A DNA stretch of 35,735 bases from an uncultured beta proteobacterium (GTDB lineage: Bacteria; Pseudomonadota; Gammaproteobacteria; Burkholderiales; Burkholderiaceae). The notes under the pieces were generated by a model. That model had not been told where the DNA came from. It worked only from the letters and a program-made list of their open reading frames with translations, and made no database searches. The stretch lies in contig CAIPQU010000037.1 of NCBI GenBank assembly GCA_903867305.1, positions 1 to 35,735 of the forward strand, given 5' to 3'. Within the stretch, counting starts at the first letter, position 1; each line of letters starts with the position of its first letter. Positions 1 through 7,828 of the stretch are shown here, piece by piece. Both the position numbers and the translations under genes were made by a program.

Positions 1-2
1 AA

Positions 3-341
3 TTTAAGTTGACTGTTCTGAAAAAGATTTTGAAAGAAAATTGGTCTATCCAACAAGTTTCTGCTTACTTTAATATACCGTCACCTAGCTTGATAGGGCT
101 CTGGTTACGGCTTTACAATCAAGGTGGTGTAACCGCTCTTGAGCCTAAGCCGAAAGGACCACGACCTATGAAACGAAGCTCGAAGGATATCCAAACTCTT
201 CTCAAGAAGCCGATTAATGAACTCTCTCATGAAGAGTTACTGCAACGGGTTCATTATGTGGAAGTGGAGAATGCTTATCTAAAAAAGCTAGAAGCCTTAG
301 CTCAGCAAAAGGCCTTGGCAAACAAGACCAAGTCCAAGTAA
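3..341 (+). CDS. IS3-family transposase OrfA (5' partial)
   Basis: This is the small helix-turn-helix/leucine-zipper protein of an IS150-like element, which binds the element ends. The frame is open to the left edge, and the first in-window start would be only a TTG at 9, so the true start lies upstream. The visible part has a helix-turn-helix region (about residues 10-40), a Lys/Pro-rich linker and a C-terminal coiled-coil segment with the typical ELLQRVHYVEVENAYLKKL pattern. It ends at TAA 339-341. The slippery heptamer at 281-287 allows ribosomes to shift into the OrfB frame, so both OrfA and an OrfAB fusion would be made. Confidence 0.85.
   Translation, partial: FKLTVLKKILKENWSIQQVSAYFNIPSPSLIGLWLRLYNQGGVTALEPKPKGPRPMKRSSKDIQTLLKKPINELSHEELLQRVHYVEVENAYLKKLEALAQQKALANKTKSK
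281..287 (+). promoter_or_regulatory. Programmed -1 ribosomal frameshift site A AAA AAG
   Basis: In the OrfA frame the codons read CTA AAA AAG, a perfect X XXY YYZ slippery heptamer of the kind used by IS150 and other IS3-family elements. Slipping back one base leads into the OrfB frame, which is open from here to 922 with no stop. Confidence 0.8.
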
Positions 342-922
342 TTACTGAACTAAGGCAAGATTATCCGTTAACGACATTATCAGAGGTCTCACAATTACCT
401 AGGAGTGTTTATTACTACTGGCGAAAAGCCAGTAGTAAGCCCGAGCCTTATCAAGATACGAGGCAGCAGATTAGAACTATCTTCGATAAACACAAGGGGC
501 GCTATGGATACCGACGTGTACAGGAAGAACTAGGTCATCAGAACTGTTACTTAAATCCCAAGACGGTACAAAAACTCATGGTACAGATGGGTCTCAAATC
601 TCTAGTTCGGCCGCAGCGTTATCAATCCTACAAGGGAGTAATTGGTAAAGCAGCGCCAAACTTACTAAATCGAGACTTTGAGGCCAAAAGACCGCATCAG
701 AAGTGGGTAACGGACGTCACCGAGTTCATCATTAAGGGTGAGAAGGTATACCTCTCACCCATCCTGGACCTTTATAACCGAGAGATTATCTCCTATGAGG
801 TCGCACAGCGACCTCATTTAAGTATGGTGATGAACATGCTCAGCCAAGCGATAAAGCAACACATCCCAATAATCTATGCCACGTATTCAAATACTTCAAT
901 ATCCAACAAAATCTATTCGTAA
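287..922 (+). pseudogene. IS3-family transposase OrfB, truncated after the first catalytic Asp
   Basis: This is the DDE integrase half of an IS150-like transposase, expressed as a fusion by -1 frameshifting at 281-287. The frame contains the HTH_21-like segment (around KGRYGYRRVQEEL) and the start of the rve core with WVTDVTEF, where the first catalytic Asp is encoded at 713-715, followed by LSPILDLYNREIISYE. Recognisable similarity stops near 865. The last 19 or so codons are unrelated sequence. The second Asp (usually in an HSDQG context) and the catalytic Glu are absent. A complete OrfB has about 280 residues, so roughly the last third is missing and the enzyme should be inactive. Confidence 0.85.
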
Positions 923-1005
923 TCCACTGCACAGACGCAGGGGTTAGCGGGAATAGTAGCAAGGGTAAAAACCTAGTGGATATTAAGGATTTATGGTTAA
1001 AATAA
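860..1005 (+). pseudogene. Possible 3' remnant of an interrupted gene
   Basis: Beyond the point where the transposase similarity ends, another frame stays open to TAA at 1003-1005. It encodes about 48 residues, including YFNIQQNLFVIHCTDAG and ending KNLVDIKDLWLK. There is no start codon with a ribosome binding site, and it merges upstream into the IS. It could be the tail of the gene the element truncated, or chance. I do not recognise the protein. A 7-bp inverted repeat (ATCCACT 922-928, AGTGGAT 975-981) lies inside. Confidence 0.25.
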
Positions 1006-1046
1006 TGTTACAAAATAAATACCAAAAATAAAATTCGGAGACAACT

Positions 1047-3209
1047 ATGAAATGGAATCCAACAGCTTTAATCTTCGCTAGCTTTCTAGCCATCTTTTCT
1101 TATAGTGCTTCGGCACAGGTCAAGGTGGGTGCTGTAGATATTGGGGGAACCGTCACTGGTGCCAATGGTGCAGAAGCCGGTGTTTGGGTGATTGCAGAAA
1201 CCAATGATCTCCCTACCAAATTTGCAAAAATCGTCGTCACAGATGATAAAGGAAGATTCTTAATTCCTGAGTTACCAAAAGCGAATTATCAAGTTTGGGT
1301 TCGGGGTTACGGATTAATCGATTCAGCGAAGACAAGTGCGCAACCCGGTCAACTCATCAATCTGAAATCTGCTCAAGCTCCAAACCCAAAAGCCGCAGCA
1401 CAATATTACCCAGGCATGTATTGGTATTCGATGATCAACGTTCCAAAGGATAATGAATTCCCAGGTACTGGAGACAAAGGTAATGGCATTCCTGAAGTCA
1501 TGCAAAAACAATACTATTGGGTAGATACACTCAAGAACTCTTGCCAGTCATGTCACGCCATGGGACCAAAAGGTATCCGTGAAGTCCCTGAATTATTTAC
1601 TAAAAAAGCCAATGGTGATTCAGAACTCGCTTGGGCTTATCGTACGCAAGCTGGCCAAGCAATGGCAAACATGGCTTTGGGTTTAGGGAGAATGGGACCT
1701 GAAAGAACCTTGTCGATTTTTGCTGATTGGACAGATCGTATTGCTAAAGGAGAAATTCCATTTGCAAAACCTACAAGACCTCAAGGTATTGAAAGAAATG
1801 CTGTTTATACGATGTGGAACTGGTCGGATGCAAAATATTATTTGCATGATGCAATTTCGACAGATAAACGCAATCCAACACTCAATGCAAATGGTCTTAT
1901 TTATGGATCTCCCGAAGAGAGTACCGATCTAGTTCCTTTCTTAGATCCTAAGACCAATGTGGTAAGTCAAATGAAAATGCCTTATCTAGATCCAAAAACT
2001 CCATCTTCTACAGAATTACCAAAAGCAGAGTCACCCTACTGGGGCGATGAGAAAATTTGGGATGGACACACCAGTATCCATAACCTCATTTGGGATCAAC
2101 GAGATAAATTATGGTTTGCAGCAAAAATCAGACCAAGTGGTAACCCTGATTTTTGTAAAAAAGGATCTGATCATCCTTCAGCAAAAGTTGTTCCCCTGAA
2201 TGAGTCAGCTCGTCAATTGACCATGTACGATGCAAAAACAAAAGAGTGGAGCTTGATTAATACCTGCTTTACAACTCACCATGTGTATTTTGCGCGAGAT
2301 AAAAACGACACCTTGTGGACTAGCCAAGGATCCCCTGCTTCTGGTGTTGTTGGTTGGCTCAATACAAAAATGTATTTAGAAACAAAAGATGAGCAAAAGT
2401 CGCAAGGATGGACACCAATCATTGTTGATACTAACGGCAATGGTAAACGTGATGAATATGTTGAAGCAAATCAACCATTAGACCCATCGAAAGATAAGAG
2501 AATCATGGCGGCCTTTTATGGTGTTCAACCAAGTCCAGCAGATGACTCCATTTGGGGACAATCAATGGACGTTGGTTTCTCCAGAATTAATCAGCCTGGT
2601 TATTTGATTCGCTTAGTCCCTGGGTCTGATCCTAGCAATACAGCTCTTTCAGAAATTTACCAATCTCCCGAAGGAACCTATGGTTCACGGGGTGTTGATG
2701 TGGATTCAAAAGGGGTGGCTTGGACAGTTTTAGCCAGTGGTCAAATCGCCAGCTTTGATAGAAAAAAATGTAAAGGTCCATTAAATGGCCCAACAACAGC
2801 GGAGGGCAAACATTGCCCTGAAGGCTGGACTTTGTATCGTTTGCCTGGACCTCAATTTAAAAACGTGAATGATCCAAAGGGTAGTGCAGATGGGGCCTAT
2901 TACATATGGGTTGACTTATACAATACCCTCGGTCTTGGTAAGGATGTCCCGATCGCTTCTTCTAGCGGTGGCGAAGCACTCATCGCTGTCGTGAATGGAA
3001 AGTTAGTGACTCTGCGGATTCCATACCCACTTGGATTCTTCACGAAAAACGTTGATGGTCGTATTGATGATGCCAATGCTGGTTGGAAAGGTCGTGCCGT
3101 ATGGACCACTTCTGGAACACGTAACAACTTCCATAGTGGTGATGGCGGAAAAGAACTTCCACCAAAAGTTTTTAAAGTTCAAATACGTCCTAATCCTTTA
3201 GCAAATTAA
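1047..3209 (+). CDS. Exported haem-c protein with CarboxypepD-like and beta-propeller domains
   Basis: A 720-residue secreted protein of unclear substrate. Residues 1-23 form a signal peptide ending ASA. Residues 25-110 look like a carboxypeptidase-regulatory/Ig-like fold (TVTGANGAEAGVWV, then DDKGRFLIPELP). One c-type haem motif, CQSCH, lies at 166-170. From about 345 onward come repeats resembling the virginiamycin-B-lyase/NHL propeller (NLIWDQRDKLWFAA, HHVYFARDKNDTLW, GVDVDSKGVAWTV). The start is supported by CGGAG at 1036-1040. It heads a six-gene same-strand cluster whose second gene is a small cytochrome c, so a periplasmic oxidoreductase passing electrons to that cytochrome is the natural inference. 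Automated tools may call such proteins virginiamycin B lyase, which the haem argues against. The domain calls are good; the role is unknown. Confidence 0.75.
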   Translation: MKWNPTALIFASFLAIFSYSASAQVKVGAVDIGGTVTGANGAEAGVWVIAETNDLPTKFAKIVVTDDKGRFLIPELPKANYQVWVRGYGLIDSAKTSAQPGQLINLKSAQAPNPKAAAQYYPGMYWYSMINVPKDNEFPGTGDKGNGIPEVMQKQYYWVDTLKNSCQSCHAMGPKGIREVPELFTKKANGDSELAWAYRTQAGQAMANMALGLGRMGPERTLSIFADWTDRIAKGEIPFAKPTRPQGIERNAVYTMWNWSDAKYYLHDAISTDKRNPTLNANGLIYGSPEESTDLVPFLDPKTNVVSQMKMPYLDPKTPSSTELPKAESPYWGDEKIWDGHTSIHNLIWDQRDKLWFAAKIRPSGNPDFCKKGSDHPSAKVVPLNESARQLTMYDAKTKEWSLINTCFTTHHVYFARDKNDTLWTSQGSPASGVVGWLNTKMYLETKDEQKSQGWTPIIVDTNGNGKRDEYVEANQPLDPSKDKRIMAAFYGVQPSPADDSIWGQSMDVGFSRINQPGYLIRLVPGSDPSNTALSEIYQSPEGTYGSRGVDVDSKGVAWTVLASGQIASFDRKKCKGPLNGPTTAEGKHCPEGWTLYRLPGPQFKNVNDPKGSADGAYYIWVDLYNTLGLGKDVPIASSSGGEALIAVVNGKLVTLRIPYPLGFFTKNVDGRIDDANAGWKGRAVWTTSGTRNNFHSGDGGKELPPKVFKVQIRPNPLAN

Positions 3210-3242
3210 CCTCTAAAAAATTAATTGATAACGAATATATCT

Positions 3243-3569
3243 ATGAAAAAATTACTGATTCTTCTTTCTTTAGCAAGTATCTGCAATTTAGTCAGTGCCG
3301 CTGATGAACCCTCACCAGCTGCACTTGCTGGATCAAATGGTTGTTTAATCTGCCACAATGCTAATCAAAAACTAGTAGGCCCAGCATTTAAAGCGATCGC
3401 AGAAAAATATCAAGGGCAAGCTGATATCCAACAAAAATTAGTCGCTAAGGTAAAAAACGGCGGTGCTGGCGCTTGGGGAAAAATCCCAATGCCAGCGCAT
3501 CCAGAGTCCACTGATGAGAATCTGAATAAAATCGTTGCTTGGATACTCAAAGGTTCGCCAACTAATTAA
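3243..3569 (+). CDS. Small periplasmic class I cytochrome c (c551/c552-like)
   Basis: A 108-residue electron carrier. A signal peptide (about 1-19, ending VSA) is followed by a haem-c motif CLICH at 34-38, and a likely axial Met in the KIPMPAHP segment. This is the size and order of c551/c552-type monohaem cytochromes. I prefer ATG at 3243 to the in-frame TTG at 3225, because it starts directly with MKKLL of the signal peptide. It follows the haem/propeller protein by 33 bases and precedes two membrane proteins, so it probably shuttles electrons between the large periplasmic protein and a membrane component or the terminal oxidase. Confidence 0.85.
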   Translation: MKKLLILLSLASICNLVSAADEPSPAALAGSNGCLICHNANQKLVGPAFKAIAEKYQGQADIQQKLVAKVKNGGAGAWGKIPMPAHPESTDENLNKIVAWILKGSPTN

Positions 3570-3581
3570 GCGAGTTGATCC

Positions 3582-4088
3582 ATGAGCTGGTTATACGATA
3601 TCATTTCGGTTAACGCCTTTTGGACTAGCCTTTTAATCATTCACGGTTTGGTGGCAGTGGCTTTGTTAGGAGCCATTAGTCATCAGTCTTTAGCTGTCTT
3701 GCGACCAATCAATAGCCCGAATAGAGATAAATCTTTTTTTGAGGAGTTTCGCTCTGTCAAGGCAATGAAATACACCAATGCAGTTTGTATTTTGTGGATT
3801 ATCAGCTTTTTGTTAGGTGGCTGGATCTATTCAGAATATCGTATCAATGTTCGCATCCCCATTGAGCAACAAGAATATTTCAAAACTTTAGGTGTTTTCG
3901 AGCTCAAAGAACATCTAGTCGTGCTTGGCTTAGCGATGCTTCCTATTTACCACTTCGCTTGGAAATACGCTCAAGATGCTAAATATGCTCAACTCAGAAA
4001 ATACACTACTCTATTTTTAGCTCTGGTCTGTTGGTACGCTTTTTTAATTGGGCATATTGTGAATAATGTACGAGGGTATGGCGCATGA
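3582..4088 (+). CDS. Four-helix membrane protein, histidine-rich, possible b-type cytochrome
   Basis: A 168-residue protein with four predicted membrane helices at about 14-35, 65-84, 108-127 and 140-160. Histidines lie in or at the edges of helices: H21, H34, H111, H124 and H158. Several are on opposite helices, as in small membrane cytochromes b, so haem b ligation is possible but not shown. I do not recognise the family. It lies 12 bases after the cytochrome c gene and overlaps the next gene by four bases (ATGA), so the two membrane proteins are translationally coupled. In context it may be the membrane anchor or electron-transfer subunit of the redox cluster. Confidence 0.65.
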   Translation: MSWLYDIISVNAFWTSLLIIHGLVAVALLGAISHQSLAVLRPINSPNRDKSFFEEFRSVKAMKYTNAVCILWIISFLLGGWIYSEYRINVRIPIEQQEYFKTLGVFELKEHLVVLGLAMLPIYHFAWKYAQDAKYAQLRKYTTLFLALVCWYAFLIGHIVNNVRGYGA

Positions 4089-4456
4089 AAACCTCAGCAA
4101 AACTTTCTTCAGAAAATTCGTCGACCTTACGCTACGGAACCTTTGCAACCATATTTTCTGCAAGTTTTTCGCTAAGCTATTTGATCGCCGATGTCTACAA
4201 ACTACCCATTTTTAGTTATTACCCTGCCACTATGAAAATCACGTGGGGATGGACTCCTTCGACCGTTGATGATGGACCAGCAATGTATTGGTATGGTTGG
4301 TTATTAACGTCCTTGGTGGTCGCCTTACCTTTGTCTTTACTGTGCAGCACTCTTCCATTCAGCGTTTCGAAAAAGATCCCAACATCTCTTTCTTGGATTG
4401 TTCCAGTTACGTTAATCCCGGTGTTGATTTACAGCTTAAAATTTTACTGGCGATAA
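4085..4456 (+). CDS. Small membrane protein of unknown function
   Basis: A 123-residue protein with about three hydrophobic helices, near 17-36, 68-88 and 98-119. Between helices one and two is a conserved-looking aromatic loop (FSYYPATMKITWGW, then GPAMYWYGW), which probably faces the periplasm. Its ATG overlaps the stop of the preceding four-helix protein, suggesting a stoichiometric partner. I do not recognise the family. It is likely the second membrane subunit of the haem/propeller cluster. Confidence 0.6.
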   Translation: MKTSAKLSSENSSTLRYGTFATIFSASFSLSYLIADVYKLPIFSYYPATMKITWGWTPSTVDDGPAMYWYGWLLTSLVVALPLSLLCSTLPFSVSKKIPTSLSWIVPVTLIPVLIYSLKFYWR

Positions 4457-4473
4457 ATGAAGAAGGATTTGAC

Positions 4474-4860
4474 ATGAGACTTATACTCAACCAAAAAATC
4501 ATCTGTAGTTTGTCGATCGGTCTGATAAGTTTTTCTGCAATGACGCTAGCTGGTGGTCTAGAAGACGGTTATCCAGATGATACGTCCGTCAATGGTCCTG
4601 CATTTTTTGGCTTTGTGCGTGATGACCGAGGATCTCACCTTCCCAAAGCAACGGTAACTCTGAAAGAAAATGCTGGACCTAGCGTAAAAGTCGTCTCTAA
4701 TATTTTAGGTGTGTACCGAACACATATTAGACCTGAAGTTAAAGTAGAAGCCGTAACCATCTCGTGTGAAAAAGCTGGCTACAAACAACTTAAACTCGTT
4801 CGTCGTCCGCAAAAAACTAGTAAGCTAATTGAAACTGATTGCATTATGCAAAAAGAATAA
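4474..4860 (+). CDS. Small exported CarboxypepD-like (Ig-fold) protein
   Basis: A 128-residue protein. The start at 4474 has a good ribosome binding site (GAAGAAGG just upstream); the frame is also open upstream to 4288, but that part overlaps the previous gene and has no signal peptide. Residues 1-26 form a signal peptide. The mature part resembles a carboxypeptidase-regulatory beta-sandwich: GFVRDDRGSHLPKATVTL, then a terminal strand pattern with two Cys residues (SCEKAGYK and TDCIMQ) that could form a disulfide. The N-terminal domain of the haem protein at 1047 has the same general fold, so the cluster encodes this module twice. It is likely a periplasmic binding or docking subunit. Confidence 0.65.
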   Translation: MRLILNQKIICSLSIGLISFSAMTLAGGLEDGYPDDTSVNGPAFFGFVRDDRGSHLPKATVTLKENAGPSVKVVSNILGVYRTHIRPEVKVEAVTISCEKAGYKQLKLVRRPQKTSKLIETDCIMQKE

Positions 4861-6543
4861 ATGTTGGTTCGATTTTCATGCTTGGCTTTGGTTTGCAGCA
4901 TTACCTCTTTTTTCATCATCGGCAATACGTTTTCTCAATCATCATTAAGTCCGGCGGATGTCGTGATTTCAAATGCGCAAATTTTACAAAAAAATGAATC
5001 CTTTGCGCAAGCAATCGCAATTAAGGACCAAAAGATTGTAGCCATTGGTCATCATGCATTGATACAAAAATATGTAGGGCCCAACACCCAACAAGTCAAT
5101 GCTCAAGGAAAGCTCATCATTCCCGGTTTGATTGATTCACATATGCACGCTATTCGCGCTGGCTTAAGTTATCAAAGCGAGGCCAGTTGGCGTGGCGCGA
5201 GAACGATACCAGAAGCTATCGATATCATTCGTCAAGCAAGTTTACAAAAACCACGCGGCAGTTGGATCATCATTGCTGGCGGATGGATTCCCGAACAATT
5301 TAAGGACGGAGTTCTACCTTCGAGAGAACAACTCTTAAGCGCTGCGCCAGATCATCATCTATATATTCAAAAACTATATTCATCGGTTTTTATTTCTCCT
5401 AGTGGATTAGAAGCACTTGGGGTCGATAAGAATGCCGAGCTACTCTCTCGTTTAGATATGTTGACCGACAAGGACGGACAACTGACGGGGTGGATCAACG
5501 GTAATGCTCGAGCCATTAGTGATCTATTTGATTTTTTACCCCCAACTAGCGAAGCAGAACAATACACCAGTACTAAGCTTTTCTTTAAAAAACTGAACCA
5601 ACTGGCCATCACCGGAGTTGCAGATCCTGGGGGATATAACTTTCCCATTCATTCTTACAACACCTTATGGCGACTTCAGAAAGAAAAAGCTCTTAGCATC
5701 AGAGTGGCGTATAGCATTTCAGCGCCTCAACGAGGAACAGAATTAGAAGACTTTAAAAAGATCATCCCCACAATTCCACGAAATGATGAATTTCTTCAAT
5801 GGAATGGTATTGGTGAAAATGTTACTTGGGGAATGTATAACAATGAGTCGCCGACAGCAACCGATCAACAACAATTACAAGACGCACTCACATGGGCTGC
5901 ACAACAAAAGATGACGGTGACCTTTCACTGGAATAATAATGAATCGGTGTATCGATTACTGGATGTGATTGAACGCATCCAAGATGTTTATCCTATCAAA
6001 GATCTTCGTTGGTCTATTGCTCACTTAAACAACATTGATGAGCTCTCTCTATCGCGCATGAAAAAATACCAGCTTGGCTGGTTAGTGCAAAATGCGCTGT
6101 ATTTCCAATCAGGCAATTTTGCCGATAAATATGGTACTGAGTCTTTAAAAATAGTTCCTCGTATTCGTCAAGGCATGAATCTTCAATTGCCTATTGGTGT
6201 CGGAACTGATGCGCACCGCGTAATGGACTTTAATCCATTTGTTGCCATTGAATGGCTTATTGGAGGAAAAAGTATTGATGGTCGCCCTGGACGCGAGAAT
6301 CAACAATTACTGACTCCTCATGAAGCCATTTATTTATATACCCAAGGTAGCGCTCATTTTCTACCAGACAGCACATTACGTGGTGAGTTAGCTGTTGGCA
6401 AATATGCAGATTTAGCAATTCTCGATCAAAATCTATTTATGATTCCGATCCATCAAATTCATCAGACCCAGTCAGAACTCACCATGGTTGGAGGGAGAGT
6501 CGTCTTTGCTTCTGGAGAGTTTGCCTCTCTCGAAAAGCAATAA
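4861..6543 (+). CDS. Exported amidohydrolase, YtcJ/amidohydro_3 family
   Basis: A 560-residue metal-dependent hydrolase. The ATG directly follows the TAA of the preceding gene, so the two are coupled. A signal peptide (1-26, ending TFS) sends it to the periplasm, which is less common than cytosolic members. The N-terminal composite beta domain is followed by PGLIDSHMHA with metal ligands H94 and H96. Later histidine motifs VTFHWNN and IAHLNN and the Asp in GTDAHR complete the amidohydrolase site. The C-terminus has the usual KYADLAILD strand. YtcJ-type enzymes cleave amide, urea or formamide bonds; the substrate here is unknown. With the cytochromes upstream, it may hydrolyse a product of the periplasmic oxidation. 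Confidence 0.8.
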   Translation: MLVRFSCLALVCSITSFFIIGNTFSQSSLSPADVVISNAQILQKNESFAQAIAIKDQKIVAIGHHALIQKYVGPNTQQVNAQGKLIIPGLIDSHMHAIRAGLSYQSEASWRGARTIPEAIDIIRQASLQKPRGSWIIIAGGWIPEQFKDGVLPSREQLLSAAPDHHLYIQKLYSSVFISPSGLEALGVDKNAELLSRLDMLTDKDGQLTGWINGNARAISDLFDFLPPTSEAEQYTSTKLFFKKLNQLAITGVADPGGYNFPIHSYNTLWRLQKEKALSIRVAYSISAPQRGTELEDFKKIIPTIPRNDEFLQWNGIGENVTWGMYNNESPTATDQQQLQDALTWAAQQKMTVTFHWNNNESVYRLLDVIERIQDVYPIKDLRWSIAHLNNIDELSLSRMKKYQLGWLVQNALYFQSGNFADKYGTESLKIVPRIRQGMNLQLPIGVGTDAHRVMDFNPFVAIEWLIGGKSIDGRPGRENQQLLTPHEAIYLYTQGSAHFLPDSTLRGELAVGKYADLAILDQNLFMIPIHQIHQTQSELTMVGGRVVFASGEFASLEKQ

Positions 6544-6574
6544 GACGGCTTCTCTACCCCAACGTAATTCGTGC

Positions 6575-7042
6575 TTAATAATGCGATTTAAAGCTAATCG
6601 CATCCCGGTAATGAATATCTTCTAAATCGATATAAGACCGCATCGTTGTTTTATCAACGGTATATTGCATTTTTCGATTTGTTTCGTTGCAAGCCCGAAT
6701 ATCTAGAATTTCTAAATGTTCTTTAACTTCCCATTCATGCGCTCCCGCAATTCCTGGAGGCGCGTAAATCATCGAACCAGGGCCTACTTCAAACTCTTTA
6801 CCTTCGACGTTTCTAACGGTCGCTTTACCGGCAATCACGTAATAACAAGCTTCAATCGGATGCCAATGCAATTGCTCATAAGTTCCAGGAGCATAGGTTG
6901 CACGACCGAGTCTTACGCGGTCGGTAGTATTAACTTCTGGCCATCCCACCAAACGTTGATAAGTTTGTCCATCCGTAACTCCTCTTTTACCTGGGTAATC
7001 GGCTTGATTTAAAACTTGTAATGTTGACTTTAATTCCATCAT
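6575..7042 (-). CDS. Cupin-domain protein
   Basis: A 155-residue single-domain cupin. The two cupin motifs are visible: HWHPIEACYYVIAGKATV (metal-binding His/His/Glu) and a second half, PGSMIYAPPGIAGAHEW, with the remaining His. Small cupins of this kind serve as isomerases, dioxygenases or decarboxylase-like enzymes, and the substrate cannot be read from sequence. It is the last gene of the nine-gene minus-strand operon, 16 bases after the SDR gene. GAGAGGA precedes the tandem ATG ATG start. It converges on the amidohydrolase gene with only 31 bases between and no clear terminator. Confidence 0.8.
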   Translation of the reverse strand: MMELKSTLQVLNQADYPGKRGVTDGQTYQRLVGWPEVNTTDRVRLGRATYAPGTYEQLHWHPIEACYYVIAGKATVRNVEGKEFEVGPGSMIYAPPGIAGAHEWEVKEHLEILDIRACNETNRKMQYTVDKTTMRSYIDLEDIHYRDAISFKSHY

Positions 7043-7058
7043 AAAAATCCTCTCATCG

Positions 7059-7814
7059 TTAATTCATTACACTACCAGCATTGACATTCATATTAATCCC
7101 CGTAATACCCGCTGCTTCAGGTGACACCAAAAACATTACTGCAGCTGCCGAATCTTCCGGTTGTAATACGTGTTGCAAAGGATTTGAATTTGCCAAATCC
7201 TGAATTCCTTGCTCACCACGAATAGCAATCACGCGCGGTGTTGCCGTTGTTCCTGGAGAAACACAATTCACTGTAATACCTTGCGCCCCATACTCTTTGG
7301 CTAAATACTTCACCATGGTGATCATGCCTGCTTTAGCAACACCGTAAGGCAGATAAGACTTCGCATTGGGGTTTGGACCTAATCCAGCAATCGATCCCAT
7401 ATAAACGATTCTGCCTTGGTTATTCATCATCGGTACTATTTTTTGCGTGGCAAAAAACGCTGTCGTCAGATTGAGTTGAAGAACTTCATTCCATTCAGTT
7501 TGTGTGATTTCTTCTAGTGGAATGAATTTTTTAAAACCTCCCACAAAATGCGCAAAAATATCGACTTGACCAAATTGTTGAGCAATCTGCTGAAATACAT
7601 TCTCTAACTCTTGATGCGCCTGTAGATCTACTGCGTAGGCCGTTGCCTTGCCTCCTAGCACCTCAATCTCTTGAATGACTTGCGCTAGAGGATCGAGATT
7701 GCGGGCTAAAACACACACATGAGCACCCTCTTGCGCCATCTTCAAGGCCACTGATCGTCCAATACCTTGAGAACCACCAGTAATGACAGCAACCTTTCCT
7801 GCGAGTTTTTTCAT
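7059..7814 (-). CDS. SDR-family oxidoreductase
   Basis: A 251-residue classical short-chain dehydrogenase/reductase. The nucleotide-binding motif GGSQGIGR lies at 13-20. The catalytic Ser is near 141 and Y157/K161 form an intact YxxxK motif (LPYGVAKAG). The C-terminal GITGINMNVNAG is typical. Cofactor preference is probably NADP(H), given the Arg after strand two (LARN), but this is a guess. It lies between the 3-hydroxyisobutyrate dehydrogenase-like gene (15 bases upstream) and the cupin gene. It likely reduces or oxidises a hydroxyl/keto group of an intermediate of the pathway encoded by this operon. Confidence 0.85.
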   Translation of the reverse strand: MKKLAGKVAVITGGSQGIGRSVALKMAQEGAHVCVLARNLDPLAQVIQEIEVLGGKATAYAVDLQAHQELENVFQQIAQQFGQVDIFAHFVGGFKKFIPLEEITQTEWNEVLQLNLTTAFFATQKIVPMMNNQGRIVYMGSIAGLGPNPNAKSYLPYGVAKAGMITMVKYLAKEYGAQGITVNCVSPGTTATPRVIAIRGEQGIQDLANSNPLQHVLQPEDSAAAVMFLVSPEAAGITGINMNVNAGSVMN

Positions 7815-7828
7815 GATTAAAAATTCTT

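Larger units (their letters stand above)
1..865 (+). mobile_element. IS150-like IS3-family insertion sequence, truncated remnant
   Basis: The stretch carries the orfA/orfB arrangement of an IS3-family element of the IS150 group, with a programmed frameshift signal between the two frames. The left end lies outside the window, so the left terminal repeat cannot be judged. On the right, the transposase similarity stops near 865, just after the residues LSQAIKQ, before the second Asp and the Glu of the DDE triad. No right terminal repeat is visible. The right boundary is approximate. The element is probably no longer able to move by itself. Confidence 0.85.

Noticed and set aside
921..981. Possible structured leader RNA or riboswitch (7-bp closing stem) upstream of the haem protein gene
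   Set aside because: The inside does not match any riboswitch consensus I can recall, and the stretch may be the remnant of a protein-coding frame.
1047..3209. Virginiamycin B lyase function for the propeller protein
   Set aside because: The match would be only to the propeller fold; the protein is exported and carries a c-type haem motif.
5367..5648. 93-codon antisense frame inside the amidohydrolase gene
   Set aside because: Shadow of the coding frame; no start signal and no protein-like motif.
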